Below the pieces are notes generated by a model that ran no database searches, was not told the origin of the DNA, and was given only the letters and a program-made list of their open reading frames with translations. Shown piece after piece: positions 25,939-35,151 of a stretch of DNA of 64,000 bases (position 1 is its first letter; each line of letters opens with the position of its first letter). The stretch is taken from the NCBI GenBank assembly GCA_017889705.1, contig JAGGAB010000020.1:62001-126000 (forward strand), written 5' to 3'. This stretch comes from Bacillota bacterium (GTDB lineage: Bacteria > Bacillota > Negativicutes > Sporomusales > Sporomusaceae). The translations under genes were made by a program, and so were the position numbers.

Positions 25939-27477
25939 TTGGAGTATGTTGTGGAAATGCGGGGCATTCGCAAAGAGTTTGCCGGGATTGTTGCCAATGA
26001 TGATATTACGTTAACTGTCCGGCGCGGCGAAATCCACGCATTATTAGGGGAAAATGGCGCCGGTAAGTCTACCCTGATGAATATTTTGTTCGGGCTTTAT
26101 CAACCGGATGGCGGCAGCATCAGGCTGCGCGGACAAGCGGTTAGCATTGCTAACCCCAAGGCTGCCAATGAGCTGGGGATCGGTATGGTTCACCAGCATT
26201 TTCAGTTGGTACATAATTTTACGGTTACGGAAAATATTATTCTGGGACTTGAACCTAATTGCTGTGGTATTGTCAACACTAAGTCGGCCGGCAACCGGAT
26301 AAAAGAACTGTCTAAGCGTTACGGGCTCAATGTTGATCCTGCAGCAAAAATCGAGGATATTTCAGTTGGCATGCAGCAAAAGGTAGAAATTTTGAAAATG
26401 CTGTACCGTGATGCCGAGATTTTGATTTTTGATGAGCCGACAGCTGTACTTACGCCGCAGGAAGTGACTGAGCTGATTTTGATTATGAAAAAGCTTGCCG
26501 CCGAAGGCAAAGCCATTATTCTTATTACGCACAAGCTAAAGGAAATCAAAGAAGCGGCTGACCGCTGCACGGTAATCAGACGGGGACGCTATATCGGGAC
26601 AGTCGAGGTAGACGGGTGCAGTGTTGAAGAAATGGCTGAGATGATGGTCGGACGAAAGGTTTTTTTTAAAGCCGATAAACAAAAGTACCTGCCCGGAGAA
26701 GTTTTACTGGAAATCAAAAACTTGACAGTGCATAACAAAAATAAGCTGCCGGCAGTTAAGGATTTTTCGCTGAGCCTCCATGCTGGTGAAATTGTCGGGC
26801 TTGCCGGAATTGACGGCAATGGGCAGGCTGAACTGGTGGAAGCCTTGGTGGGTTTGCGCAAGTGCCAGTCAGGGCAGATTTTACTGCAAGGTCAAGATAT
26901 TTCATCATTATCGATCAAAGAGCGGATTAATGCCGGTTTGGCGCATGTGCCAGAAGATCGCCATAAACGCGGGCTGGTGCTTGACTATAGTATGGAAGAT
27001 AATTTGGTGTTGGAAGTGTATGACCGGGAGCCGTTTGCCCGTAACCAAGTTCGGAAGCAGGCGGCTATCCGTCGGTACGCTCAGCAGATTATGCAGCAGT
27101 TTGATGTTCGTGCTGCTCAAGGGGAAGCCAGTATTGCCAGGTCATTATCTGGTGGTAATCAGCAAAAAGCCATTATCGGGCGGCAGATCAGCCTTAATCC
27201 CAAGGTGTTGATTGCCGTTCAGCCGACACGCGGACTTGATGTTGGTTCCATTGAATATATTCACCAACGGTTACTGGCGCAACGGGAGGCAGGTTATGCG
27301 GTACTGCTGGTATCGCTGGAATTAGAAGAGATATTGAATCTCGCTGACCGGATTGGGGTAATCAGCAAGGGCGAATTAATCGGGTTAGTCCAGGCCCAAG
27401 ATGCCAGTGAAAATGACCTTGGCCTGATGATGGCCGGTGTACGCAAGGAGGCAGCTAATGACACAGTTTCATTATGA
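25939..27477 (+). CDS. ABC transporter ATP-binding protein, tandem domains (sugar/nucleoside type)
   Basis: About 512 aa from TTG 25939, which follows AGGAGG (25924-25929); earlier in-frame starts have no ribosome site. Two ABC domains: first with Walker A GENGAGKST, Q-loop, ISVGMQQKVEILK signature and DEPTAVLTP; second with GLAGIDGNGQAELVEAL, LSGGNQQKAIIGRQ, and a degenerate Walker B (LIAVQPTRGLDVG). This matches the NupO/YufO class for nucleoside uptake. It overlaps the next gene by 20 bp. Confidence 0.92.
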   Translation: MEYVVEMRGIRKEFAGIVANDDITLTVRRGEIHALLGENGAGKSTLMNILFGLYQPDGGSIRLRGQAVSIANPKAANELGIGMVHQHFQLVHNFTVTENIILGLEPNCCGIVNTKSAGNRIKELSKRYGLNVDPAAKIEDISVGMQQKVEILKMLYRDAEILIFDEPTAVLTPQEVTELILIMKKLAAEGKAIILITHKLKEIKEAADRCTVIRRGRYIGTVEVDGCSVEEMAEMMVGRKVFFKADKQKYLPGEVLLEIKNLTVHNKNKLPAVKDFSLSLHAGEIVGLAGIDGNGQAELVEALVGLRKCQSGQILLQGQDISSLSIKERINAGLAHVPEDRHKRGLVLDYSMEDNLVLEVYDREPFARNQVRKQAAIRRYAQQIMQQFDVRAAQGEASIARSLSGGNQQKAIIGRQISLNPKVLIAVQPTRGLDVGSIEYIHQRLLAQREAGYAVLLVSLELEEILNLADRIGVISKGELIGLVQAQDASENDLGLMMAGVRKEAANDTVSL

Positions 27478-28522
27478 GGAACGGAAAGAAGTTGTCATTT
27501 TGCTGATGACCATTCTGCTTGGGTTAGTGGCAGGTGCAATTTTCATGCTCATGACCGGCCATGATCCGGCAGCCGGTTATGAATTTTTGTTCCGGGGCGG
27601 GTTAATGAGCTTGGAGAGAATCGGCAATACGGTAGCGACGGCGGTTCCTTTGATATTTACCGGATTGTCGGTAGCTTTTGCCTTTAAAACAGGGCTGTTT
27701 AATATCGGAGCAGCCGGGCAATTGTTAATTGGTGGATTTTGTGCTGTGGCTGTGGGGCTGACAGTGGAGCTTGCCAAGCCGCTGCTGCTGATAGTTATGA
27801 TTTTGATCGCACTTATAAGCGGTGGCTTATGGGCGGCAATCCCCGGCTGGTTTAAAGCCCGGTTTAATGTGCATGAAGTGGTGTCTACCATTATGATGAA
27901 CTGGATTGCTTACTGGCTGGTATATTATCTTGTGCCTGCCTATTTTAAAGGCGCATTTGAAACAGAATCCCGCAACATCCCGGCGGCGGCTTCCTTGCGC
28001 ACTGAGGGGCTTTCCCAGTTGTTTGACGGCTCTTATATTAATCTGGGGACTTTTTTAGCCCTTGCGGCTGTGCTATTTAGCGTGTTTATCCTGCAGCGCA
28101 CAACACTCGGATTTGAGTTAAAGGCCGTGGGGTTCAATCGCTATGCGGCAGAATGCGCGGGAATTAACGCCGGGCGCAGTATTGTCCTTTCCATGGTAAT
28201 TGCCGGAGCGCTGGCAGGCTTAGGCGGTATGACGCTGTATTGCGGTTATGCCACCAATCTTCAGATTGGAATATTGCCTTCTCAGGGGATTGACGGTATT
28301 GCGGTAGCGTTGCTGGGAGCCAATTCGCCGTGGGGAGTTCTGGCCGCCGCCTTGTTTTTCGGGTTATTGTATTCCGGCAAAGGCTTTATGAATGCCATGA
28401 CAAGTATACCGCCAGAGATTGCCGATACCATTATTGCCACCATTATTTATTTTGCAGCTACAAGTGTACTTATTGAAAAAGGCATTGAGAGAGTGCGAAA
28501 AAGCCAGAAGGGAGGCAGCTGA
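27458..28522 (+). CDS. ABC transporter permease (NupP/YufP-like)
   Basis: 354 aa. ATG 27458 lies inside the end of the ATPase gene in another frame, after AAGGAGG. About 8-9 membrane helices; FKTGLFNIGAAGQLLIGGF and IPGWFKARFNVHEVVSTIMM are typical of the BPD_transp_2 family permeases for nucleosides and sugars. Forms a heterodimer with the next permease (inference from gene order). Confidence 0.92.
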   Translation: MTQFHYEERKEVVILLMTILLGLVAGAIFMLMTGHDPAAGYEFLFRGGLMSLERIGNTVATAVPLIFTGLSVAFAFKTGLFNIGAAGQLLIGGFCAVAVGLTVELAKPLLLIVMILIALISGGLWAAIPGWFKARFNVHEVVSTIMMNWIAYWLVYYLVPAYFKGAFETESRNIPAAASLRTEGLSQLFDGSYINLGTFLALAAVLFSVFILQRTTLGFELKAVGFNRYAAECAGINAGRSIVLSMVIAGALAGLGGMTLYCGYATNLQIGILPSQGIDGIAVALLGANSPWGVLAAALFFGLLYSGKGFMNAMTSIPPEIADTIIATIIYFAATSVLIEKGIERVRKSQKGGS

Positions 28523-28523
28523 T

Positions 28524-29468
28524 ATGTGGCAGATTTTACAGCAGATTTCGCCTTATGCAATTGCTTTTACCATTCCGCTTTTGATTACCGCAATTGGCGG
28601 TTTATATTCTGAGCGTAGCGGTGTGGTTAATATCGGTTTAGAGGGTTTGATGGTAATTGGTTCGTTTGCGGCCGCAATTACGGTAACAGTTTTCCAGCCG
28701 GTTTTGTCCAGCCAGGCTTTATGGCTGGGATTGTTGGCGGCAATGCTGGCAGGTGCGGCATTTTCTCTGCTGCATGCGTTTGCCAGTATCAGTCTGCAGG
28801 CTAACCAGGTAATCAGCGGCACGGCCATTAATATGATTGCTGGGGCGTTAACCGTGTTTATTGCCCGCAATCTGACAGGCAGCGGAAATATCCAGATTAG
28901 TCCATTTACTCGCTTTGACATTCCAGGGCTTAGTGAGATACCAGTGATTGGAAAAATGCTATTTGTTAGCACCTATGCGACAACCTGGCTAGTACTGTTG
29001 ATTTTTATAGTTGCTTATTTTGTGTTATATAAGACGGTTTACGGGCTGCGTCTCAGGGCGTGTGGCGAGCATCCTCAGGCAGTTGCTTCAGCCGGCGTCA
29101 ATGTGCAGTGGGTGCGATATACGGCAGTTGCCATATCTGGTGCTTGTGCCGGACTGGGGGGCGCCATTATTTTGACAACCTATTCCGGTGAATTTAACGG
29201 ATCGGTATTTGGTCTGGGATTTTTAGCGCTGGCGGCACTGATTTTTGGACAGTGGAAGCCGCTTGGGATTTTGGGAGCCGCCTTTTTTTTCGGATTTGCC
29301 AGCACGCTGGCCACATCGGCGCAGGCTATTCCGGCTTTGGCTCAGATACCAGGTGTAGTACTGAAAACCTTTCCGTATATTGTCACTTTGCTGGTGCTTG
29401 TGATTTTTTCCAAAACCTCACAAGCGCCGCGGACGGCCGGCGAACCTTTTGAACAAGGAAAACGATAA
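28524..29468 (+). CDS. ABC transporter permease (NupQ/YufQ-like)
   Basis: 314 aa from ATG 28524, one base after the stop of the first permease and following GGGAGGCAG. About 8 membrane helices with YSERSGVVNIGLEGLMVIGSF and the coupling region RACGEHPQAVASAGVNV, the second BPD_transp_2 permease of this transporter. Completes a binding protein-ATPase-permease-permease set like Bacillus NupNOPQ. Confidence 0.92.
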   Translation: MWQILQQISPYAIAFTIPLLITAIGGLYSERSGVVNIGLEGLMVIGSFAAAITVTVFQPVLSSQALWLGLLAAMLAGAAFSLLHAFASISLQANQVISGTAINMIAGALTVFIARNLTGSGNIQISPFTRFDIPGLSEIPVIGKMLFVSTYATTWLVLLIFIVAYFVLYKTVYGLRLRACGEHPQAVASAGVNVQWVRYTAVAISGACAGLGGAIILTTYSGEFNGSVFGLGFLALAALIFGQWKPLGILGAAFFFGFASTLATSAQAIPALAQIPGVVLKTFPYIVTLLVLVIFSKTSQAPRTAGEPFEQGKR

Positions 29469-29618
29469 AAGCATAAAAGGACAGACGCTAACAGGATTTT
29501 ATTGGTAAAAAAATGTGTGGAATAGCAAAATAAAAGAGGAAAAAGGAAGTTGATGGAGAAAAAATGTCATATAGATCATGACAAAATTACGGTTTAATAT
29601 AATAGGGGCGTGAATGAC

Positions 29619-29948
29619 GTGGAGGAAAAGATAGTAGCAGATGTTAAAATAGTTACGATTATACCCAGGGTGGATGCCGCAAACGCTAAAACAGTAGAAA
29701 CACAACTTAATGATATCATTAATGGTGGCACTAGGAAGTTAGTATGTAACTTTTCACAAAATGAGTATATTTCCAGTGCGGGTCTGCGCGTGTTTTTATC
29801 AACCTTAAAAATGATGAAAAAATCTGGTGGTGAAATTGTTTTATGCGGGCTGCAGCCTTATGTCCAGGAAGTGTTTGACATGGCTGGCTTTAGTCAGTTG
29901 TTTACGATCTCCGGCAGTGAAGATGAGGCTGTTAAAGAGTTTAAGTAG
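29619..29948 (+). CDS. STAS-domain anti-sigma factor antagonist
   Basis: About 109 aa. GTG 29619 is preferred because AGGGG (29604-29608) is 10 bp upstream; GTG 29610 would lie on top of it. Single STAS domain with the loop NEYISSAGLRVFLSTLK, where one of the serines is the phosphorylation site in SpoIIAA/RsbV-type partner switching. GFSQLFTISGSEDEAV near the C-terminus is typical. Partner is probably the RsbW-like kinase 240 bp downstream, although a terminator separates them. Confidence 0.88.
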   Translation: MEEKIVADVKIVTIIPRVDAANAKTVETQLNDIINGGTRKLVCNFSQNEYISSAGLRVFLSTLKMMKKSGGEIVLCGLQPYVQEVFDMAGFSQLFTISGSEDEAVKEFK

Positions 29949-29967
29949 GAAACGCAAGGACACGGAG

Positions 29968-29997
29968 ACGAAGTATGAGGTATCATGCTTCGTTTTT
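29968..29997 (+). terminator. Terminator after the STAS gene
   Basis: ACGAAGTATGA (29968-29978) pairs with TCATGCTTCGT (29983-29993, one G-U), followed by TTTT. Confidence 0.75.
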
Positions 29998-30111
29998 CTC
30001 TTTGCTCTTTCAGTTAGTCAGAATAAGGTAGGATTTTGTGTAACATATATTTATATAAGTTTGTTAGTGTTATGGGGAAAAGGAAAATAAAAATAAAGGG
30101 TGGTGCATACT

Positions 30112-30186
30112 ATGGATTTTCATGATGGTACAAATAAAATGGACCGCAATTTCCCAATAAATAAACCGCTCCGTGTAGTGCCATGA
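30112..30186 (+). CDS. 24-aa leader ORF coupled to the RsbW-like gene
   Basis: ATG 30112 follows AAAGGGTGGT at normal distance and reads MDFHDGTNKMDRNFPINKPL then RVVP and TGA. The stop overlaps the next start as ATGA (30183-30186). The RsbW-like gene has no ribosome site of its own, so this short frame probably delivers ribosomes to it. No known family. Confidence 0.5.
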   Translation: MDFHDGTNKMDRNFPINKPLRVVP

Positions 30187-30611
30187 ATCAACAACAAATT
30201 GTTTTAAAAAATGACTTGGCCGAAATTGAAACCATGACGGCGGTGATAGAACAATTCGGCGAAGCACAGGCGTTGCCGCTGCGGGTTATCTTTGATATGA
30301 ACCTGGTGCTGGAAGAAATCATAACCAATATTATCTCCTATGGATATGATGATGAGCTGGAACACAGCATTATGATAGAGCTGTCCTGGGATAATGGCCT
30401 GTTGGCATTGACCGTAACTGATGATGCCAAACCATTTGATCCGTTAGCAAATGCAGCGCCTGATCTATTATTGCCGCTGGAAGAGCGGGAAGCAGGTGGG
30501 TTGGGTATTTTCTTTGTAAAAGAAAAAATGGATGAAGTTACCTACAAATGGGAGCAAGGCCATAATATTTTGGCGATGAAAAAAAAATATGCTCCAGAGT
30601 TGCAGAATTAG
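30183..30611 (+). CDS. RsbW/SpoIIAB-like serine kinase anti-sigma factor (GHKL ATPase)
   Basis: 142 aa single HATPase domain: N box LVLEEIITNIISYGY, G1-like VTDDAKPFDP, G2-like GGLGIFFVKEKMDEV. In partner switching such proteins hold a sigma factor or other target and phosphorylate the STAS antagonist. No sigma factor or PP2C phosphatase gene is near, so the target is not known. Translation seems to depend on the 24-aa frame upstream. Confidence 0.88.
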   Translation: MNQQQIVLKNDLAEIETMTAVIEQFGEAQALPLRVIFDMNLVLEEIITNIISYGYDDELEHSIMIELSWDNGLLALTVTDDAKPFDPLANAAPDLLLPLEEREAGGLGIFFVKEKMDEVTYKWEQGHNILAMKKKYAPELQN

Positions 30612-30658
30612 TAAGTTTCCCCAACGGCAAACAGACAGCGATATAAATCAAGAATGCT

Positions 30659-30685
30659 AAAGAAGCCACAATTCGTGGCTTCTTT
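30659..30685 (+). terminator. Terminator after the RsbW-like gene
   Basis: AAAGAAGCCAC (30659-30669) and GTGGCTTCTTT (30675-30685), perfect stem with T-rich end. Confidence 0.85.
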
Positions 30686-30830
30686 GTTTATTTACAGCAA
30701 ATAAAATGCATGCGAACTCACAATAAATGGCAAGATGAGAGTTGTACTGGATCAATCTACCTAAAGGAATAAGATTACATAACGTTGAACTATCTGGGGA
30801 TGGTAAGGTAGTAATATAAGTCTCCATTTG

Positions 30831-30957
30831 TCCGATGACTAACCCGTTCTAAGACTCCCGCTTATTGGAGCAGGAGTGAGAACGGTTAAGTCCCTGGATA
30901 ATTTCGACTAGAAATTCAGGTAGCGCTAAAGCACTATCTGAATTAAGTCTCCATTTA
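30831..30957 (+). ncRNA. Repeated structured element, copy A (upstream of PBP2 gene)
   Basis: Highly similar to 50951-51076. Hairpin 1: GACTAACC...GGTTAAGTC closing GTTCT/AGAAC and ACTCC/GGAGT, with a GC/GC tip. Hairpin 2: AATTCAGGTAG...CTATCTGAATT. A conserved alternative stem, CCTGGAT with ATTCAGG, competes with hairpin 2. Ends AAGTCTCCATTTA, 22 bp before the PBP2 start. The same tail also precedes the element (30818-30829), as if part of a former tandem copy remains. Strand is assigned from the downstream gene and is not proven. Confidence 0.65.
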
Positions 30958-30978
30958 TCTTAGAGAGGATGCTTTTAG

Positions 30979-32865
30979 GTGGTAGGTAAGCAGACAAATC
31001 CCAGATTAGTTGTATTTACTTATGCAATTGTCATAATCGTTATCGTGCTTGTTGTCAGAATGGGCTATTTGCAGCTTGCCCAAGGATATGATTATCGGGT
31101 TAAGTCTGATGAAAACCGGATCAGACTTGTTACCATAACAGCGCCGCGTGGTACATTTTATGACCGCAACGGAATCGGCCTTGTGGCAAACCGGCCCGGA
31201 TTTTCTGTATCGCTTGTTCCTATAACCGGCCCAGTACCTGATGATGTATTGGTAAAATTAGCTGATATTTTGGGGATGAAAGTTGAAGATATTAAAAAGA
31301 AAATTGAAAAGCAGGATAATCCCCTCCATCCGGTACGAATAAAAGATGATGTAGGTTTGGAGATTGTCACCAAGATCGAAGAGCGCCGCAGTGAACTGCC
31401 AGGTGTAACAATCGATATCCAGGCAATCCGCAATTATGTTAACAACGAGCTAGCTGCTCATAGTTTCGGGTATGTTGGCGAAATCAGTGATGCCGAGATG
31501 GAAAAGGGAAAGGCGCAGGGCTACAAGTCTGGCGACATTGTTGGTAAATTCGGCTTAGAGAAAGTATATGATAAAGAAATCCGGGGCGTAGACGGCGGTG
31601 AGCAGATCGAAGTCAATGTCACAAGCCGCCCGGTGAAGATGCTGGGTAAGAAGGAACCGGTAGCCGGAAATGATTTGGTATTAACACTAGATTCCAATAT
31701 TCAAAAAGCTACTGAAAAAGCCATAGATGACCGGCTAAACTACTTGCAGAAAAAGCTGGGAAATGTTAATGCCAAAGCCGCTGCAGCAGTAGTGATGAAT
31801 CCGAATACCGGTGAAATTTTGGCCATGGTAAGTCGACCGGCCTTTAATCCTAATTGGTTTAATGGCGGTATATCAAGTAAGAACTGGAAACTGATTAATG
31901 ATGACCCCTTTGATCCTATGCAAAACCGTGTGCTGTCAGGCGAATATCCGCCAGGCTCCACCTTTAAAATTATTACAGGTACTGCGGCTCTGGAATTAGG
32001 CAAGGTGACACCGGAAGAAAAAATATTTGACAGTGGCCGCCACTGGATTATTCCTAAAGGGAATGCCATGAATGAAGCACTGGGCTGGATCAATTTTAGA
32101 GAGGCGTTATCCAAATCGGACAACGTGTATTTCTACGAGATGGGTAATCGCCTGGGAATCGATAATCTTGAGAAATATGCCAGGATGTTTGGCCTAGGTG
32201 CGGTTACCGGCATAAACTTGCCAGGCGAATCAGACGGACTGGTTGCCAATCAAAAGTACAAGCAGAAGGTATATGGTGAAGACTGGTATTTATCCGAAAC
32301 CTTTGACGCCGCTATCGGCCAGGGGTTTCAATTGGTTACTCCCCTGCAGATGGCAGTGGTTATGGGGGAAATTGCCAACGGTGGTCACCGCTACCGGCCT
32401 TATCTGGTAAGCAAGATTGCCGCACCTAATGGTCAGGCAATAAAAACTTTTGGCCCGGAAGAAGTGGGGAATATAAAAATATCTGACCGCAACCTCAAAT
32501 TGGTCAGAGACTCTTTGCAGGAAGTGGCAATGCCTGGTGGTACGGCTGCCTATATTTTTCAAGGCTTCCCGATTTCGATTGCCGGTAAAACAGGAACAGC
32601 CGAAAACTCGCATGGTGACGACCACGGCTGGTTTGTTGCCTATGCTCCTTTTGACAAGCCTACTGTTGTAGTAGCGGTTATCGTGGAACAGGGCGGTTTC
32701 GGTTCTGATTCAGCTGCCCCGATTGCCAGAAAGATATTAGAGGCTGCATTAAATGTAACGCCATCCAAAGATCCGGCAGACTGGCTACAGGAGGAAGAGC
32801 AGGCAAAGGCGAAAGCCAATACTAGTGTTAATGCCACAGTAACTCCGCCGCTAAAGCAGCCATAA
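30979..32865 (+). CDS. mrdA: Penicillin-binding protein 2 (class B transpeptidase)
   Basis: 628 aa from GTG 30979 after GAGAGGAT. N-terminal membrane anchor (~10-30), PBP dimerisation domain (~50-225, starting APRGTFYDRNGIGL), transpeptidase domain (~255-590) with active-site Ser327 in PPGSTFK, SDN motif in LSKSDNVYF, and KTGTAENSHG. It cross-links peptidoglycan during elongation or spore wall formation, at the outer face of the inner membrane. Monocistronic here, without rodA or mreBCD alongside. Preceded by the structured element at 30831. Confidence 0.93.
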   Translation: MVGKQTNPRLVVFTYAIVIIVIVLVVRMGYLQLAQGYDYRVKSDENRIRLVTITAPRGTFYDRNGIGLVANRPGFSVSLVPITGPVPDDVLVKLADILGMKVEDIKKKIEKQDNPLHPVRIKDDVGLEIVTKIEERRSELPGVTIDIQAIRNYVNNELAAHSFGYVGEISDAEMEKGKAQGYKSGDIVGKFGLEKVYDKEIRGVDGGEQIEVNVTSRPVKMLGKKEPVAGNDLVLTLDSNIQKATEKAIDDRLNYLQKKLGNVNAKAAAAVVMNPNTGEILAMVSRPAFNPNWFNGGISSKNWKLINDDPFDPMQNRVLSGEYPPGSTFKIITGTAALELGKVTPEEKIFDSGRHWIIPKGNAMNEALGWINFREALSKSDNVYFYEMGNRLGIDNLEKYARMFGLGAVTGINLPGESDGLVANQKYKQKVYGEDWYLSETFDAAIGQGFQLVTPLQMAVVMGEIANGGHRYRPYLVSKIAAPNGQAIKTFGPEEVGNIKISDRNLKLVRDSLQEVAMPGGTAAYIFQGFPISIAGKTGTAENSHGDDHGWFVAYAPFDKPTVVVAVIVEQGGFGSDSAAPIARKILEAALNVTPSKDPADWLQEEEQAKAKANTSVNATVTPPLKQP

Positions 32866-32951
32866 GCGTACTACAAAATAGCAATAGTCGGCAGTGGAAA
32901 GGTTCGGAATGATTGGCAAAAGTTAAAGTTAGTAAACCGTTACATTGTGTG

Positions 32952-32965
32952 ACATAATATTATGT
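32952..32965. promoter_or_regulatory. Palindrome in promoter region of the 118-aa secreted protein gene
   Basis: ACATAATATTATGT is a perfect 14-bp palindrome, followed by TATATA and a small CCC-TTTC-GGG hairpin next to the ribosome site GGGGAGGAG. A possible operator; no regulator can be named. Confidence 0.3.
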
Positions 32966-32999
32966 ATATATAAAGGCCCTTTCGGGGAGGAGAAAAGAT

Positions 33000-33356
33000 A
33001 TGAGAAAAGCGCTGACTAGGTTAGTTCTTAAACGGATTTGTCTCCTGATGAGTGGGTATTTATTATTGGTTCCAGTGGCAGGACACGCTGCAGAAAAAAC
33101 AGTAATTGTTTCGCAAAACAGGGTGATTGAGCAGCCGGTAGCGCTGAATTTCGGCACTAGTGCAGATCCAGTGTCTGCTGTTATCGGCGCATCCGAAATA
33201 CTGGGTTTTAATCCTAAGGTGGATACCTTTACGCTGATAAAGCAAGAGGCTTCGCAGGCGGTAGTTCAGGTTACCCACAACGGAACCAATTTTGAAGTCA
33301 GATTGGAAGCTGCGGGTGGTTCTTGGGGAGTGGCTTCTATGAACTCCAGAATTTAA
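33000..33356 (+). CDS. Secreted hypothetical protein (118 aa)
   Basis: ATG 33000 follows GGGGAGGAG. Signal peptide with hydrophobic core and likely cleavage after Ala30 (PVAGHA). The mature ~88 residues are beta-rich and end VASMNSRI. No known motif. The C-terminus resembles that of the other small secreted protein at 43992 (both end in a FxVR/VEVRD-like strand then WNIASVRAI or WGVASMNSRI), suggesting a shared small periplasmic domain. Followed directly by a strong terminator. Confidence 0.7.
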   Translation: MRKALTRLVLKRICLLMSGYLLLVPVAGHAAEKTVIVSQNRVIEQPVALNFGTSADPVSAVIGASEILGFNPKVDTFTLIKQEASQAVVQVTHNGTNFEVRLEAAGGSWGVASMNSRI

Positions 33357-33379
33357 TTAAATAGTTGAGGTAAAACATA

Positions 33380-33410
33380 AAAACAGGAATCGCGAAGGAT
33401 TCCTGTTTTT
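33380..33410. terminator. Bidirectional terminator
   Basis: AAAACAGGAATC (33380-33391) and GATTCCTGTTTT (33398-33409), with A-run and T-run on either side, between convergent genes. Confidence 0.88.
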
Positions 33411-33433
33411 ATATTATGTTGCCAAACAAAATG

Positions 33434-34156
33434 TTAAAACATAGGGCTAAGGGGATTAAAAGAATGCCGGACTTCATAATAAGCTAATAATTCGCTTACG
33501 GTGACAAAAGTATAGCCGCGTTCGCGCAAGCCGTCAATAATTGCGCCAAGTGCCTTGGGGGTAGGCAGCGGATATTGACCATCATGCAGAAGGATAATGC
33601 TACCAGGTTTTACTTTACTAAGTACCTCATCAATTACTTTTTCCTTAGGTGGACAATTCCAGTCCTGAGGGTCAATTGACCATAAAATTACAGAATAACC
33701 CCGCTCGCGGGCTGTTTCAAGTATTTGTGAATTGTAAAGACCGCCAGGAGGTCGAAAAACTACCGGTTTAGGAGCGAATGGTAATATTGCGTTTTCTGCT
33801 TTGTCAAATTCTACGGCAACCTTTTGGGGGCTTAATTTTGCCAAAGACGGGTGACTATAGGTGTGAGTGCCAATCTCGTGCCCATCAGCTACTTCTTGGG
33901 CTAAAATTCCAGGAGACTTTTCTACATTTATTCCAAGGACAAAAAAGGTGGCTTTTACTTGTTTTTCTTTTAGAATTGCCAAAATCTCAGGAGTGATCTG
34001 CGAATGTGGTCCGTCATCAATTGTTAGTGCCACTACTTTGTGAGTGGTGGGAACTTTAGAGATCGCCTGAATATCGTCTGTTGCAAGTTTTTCCACTATT
34101 CCGCTTAGCATTGCAAACAGAATTAGAGCGCAAAACATCCAGATGAATTTTCTCAT
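33434..34156 (-). CDS. Polysaccharide deacetylase (NodB domain; PdaA/PdaB-like)
   Basis: 240 aa. N-terminal membrane anchor or signal (FIWMFCALILFAMLSGIV), then NodB domain: motif 1 TIDDGPHS (catalytic Asp and metal Asp), motif 2 GTHTYSHPSL (metal histidines), motif 3 FRPPGGLYN, motif 4 IDPQDWNCP, motif 5 ILLHDG. It removes N-acetyl groups from peptidoglycan sugars. It begins 16 bp after the cwlD reading frame on the same strand; CwlD and a PdaA-type deacetylase together make muramic-delta-lactam in spore cortex, so that role is likely. Confidence 0.9.
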   Translation of the reverse strand: MRKFIWMFCALILFAMLSGIVEKLATDDIQAISKVPTTHKVVALTIDDGPHSQITPEILAILKEKQVKATFFVLGINVEKSPGILAQEVADGHEIGTHTYSHPSLAKLSPQKVAVEFDKAENAILPFAPKPVVFRPPGGLYNSQILETARERGYSVILWSIDPQDWNCPPKEKVIDEVLSKVKPGSIILLHDGQYPLPTPKALGAIIDGLRERGYTFVTVSELLAYYEVRHSFNPLSPMF

Positions 34157-34172
34157 CAGGTCTCACCCTTTC

Positions 34173-34873
34173 TTAGTCTTGATGATAATAAGTGTTGATA
34201 CCCTTAGCAATTGCTTTAGCCACTTTGTGCTGATAATCAGGTGTCTGTAATAACTGGCGCTCAGGCAGATTAGTAATATAACCGGCCTCGATCAATACTG
34301 CAGGGATTTTAGTGCGGCGCAGTACAAAATAGTCGGCAGTCTTGGCTAAACGACTGGCTGTGTTATCTTGCAGAGTTCGGTTTGGATGGATTCAGCCAAC
34401 TGTTTTCCGGCCTCTGACTTTGCGAAATAGAAAACCTCTGCTCCATGGCGTTTGGCATTGCTGACGGCATTGGCGTGTATACTAATAAATAAATCGGCGT
34501 CAGATTCTTCGGCCATCTCGGCACGCGCCATTAAATCACGGTGATAGCGGCCTCTGACCTGTTCATTGTCACAGTCAGGGCTGAGCTCTATATCAGACTG
34601 GCGGGATAATACTACTTTGGCACCGTAACGGTTAAGCTCTTCTTTTAGCTCGAGGGAAATTGCCAGGTTAATATCTTTTTCAGCTACACTAGGTCGGTTC
34701 GCCCCCGAGTCAATACCACCATGACCGGCGTCTACAATAATTACTTTTCCTGTTAAGGTTGAGGCAGCATCAAGCCCATATAACGCTTTTACCAGAAAGA
34801 GAGCAAGAAATACCAGCAGGGTGGGCAGCAAAAATATCAAAAAGTGACGTTTAGCCAGATAAAAGACTCTCAT
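34173..34873 (-). pseudogene. cwlD: CwlD-like N-acetylmuramoyl-L-alanine amidase, single frameshift
   Basis: The first frame (34873 to 34346) encodes an N-terminal anchor and the Amidase_3 fold: IIVDAGHGGIDSGANRP with zinc His, NLAISLELKEELN, and FISIHANAVSN with the second His. It derails after ESIQTEL. One base to the side the protein continues, LQDNTASRLAKTADYFVLRR, then IPAVLIEAGYITN (catalytic Glu) and NTYYHQD, stop at 34173-34175. A one-base loss near 34370-34378 explains this. Full protein would be about 233 aa. Either an inactivated spore-cortex amidase or a sequencing error; the C-terminal half shows no other decay. Confidence 0.85.
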
Positions 34874-35071
34874 AGCTTATTCACCCCGTAGATACCTATA
34901 TGTGTGAAACCGGCAGATATGCTAAATTTGGCGGAAGGAAATGCAAATGTGCGGCGATGTATTGATAAGTGGTTGCGTATATTCGTAAGACTGTTTTGGC
35001 GTAGTCACCAATCACACGGTTTGGCAACCTGTGCTGATACAACAACTTACAAAGTAGATATATGAAAAGTC

Positions 35072-35102
35072 GAACCCCCGCAGCTTATGAATGCGGGGGT
35101 TC
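35072..35102 (-). terminator. Terminator-like hairpin after the synthetase fusion gene
   Basis: GAACCCCCGCA (35072-35082) and TGCGGGGGTTC (35092-35102), GC-rich perfect stem; on the minus strand GACTTTT follows. Confidence 0.7.
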
Positions 35103-35151
35103 GGTAACTTGTTAAATTAAACTGAAAATAGCAGTGTGAGACAAAAATTTA

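Noticed and set aside
29552-29596. 14-codon frame MEKKCHIDHDKITV before the STAS gene
   Set aside because: Very short and without coupling to the next start.
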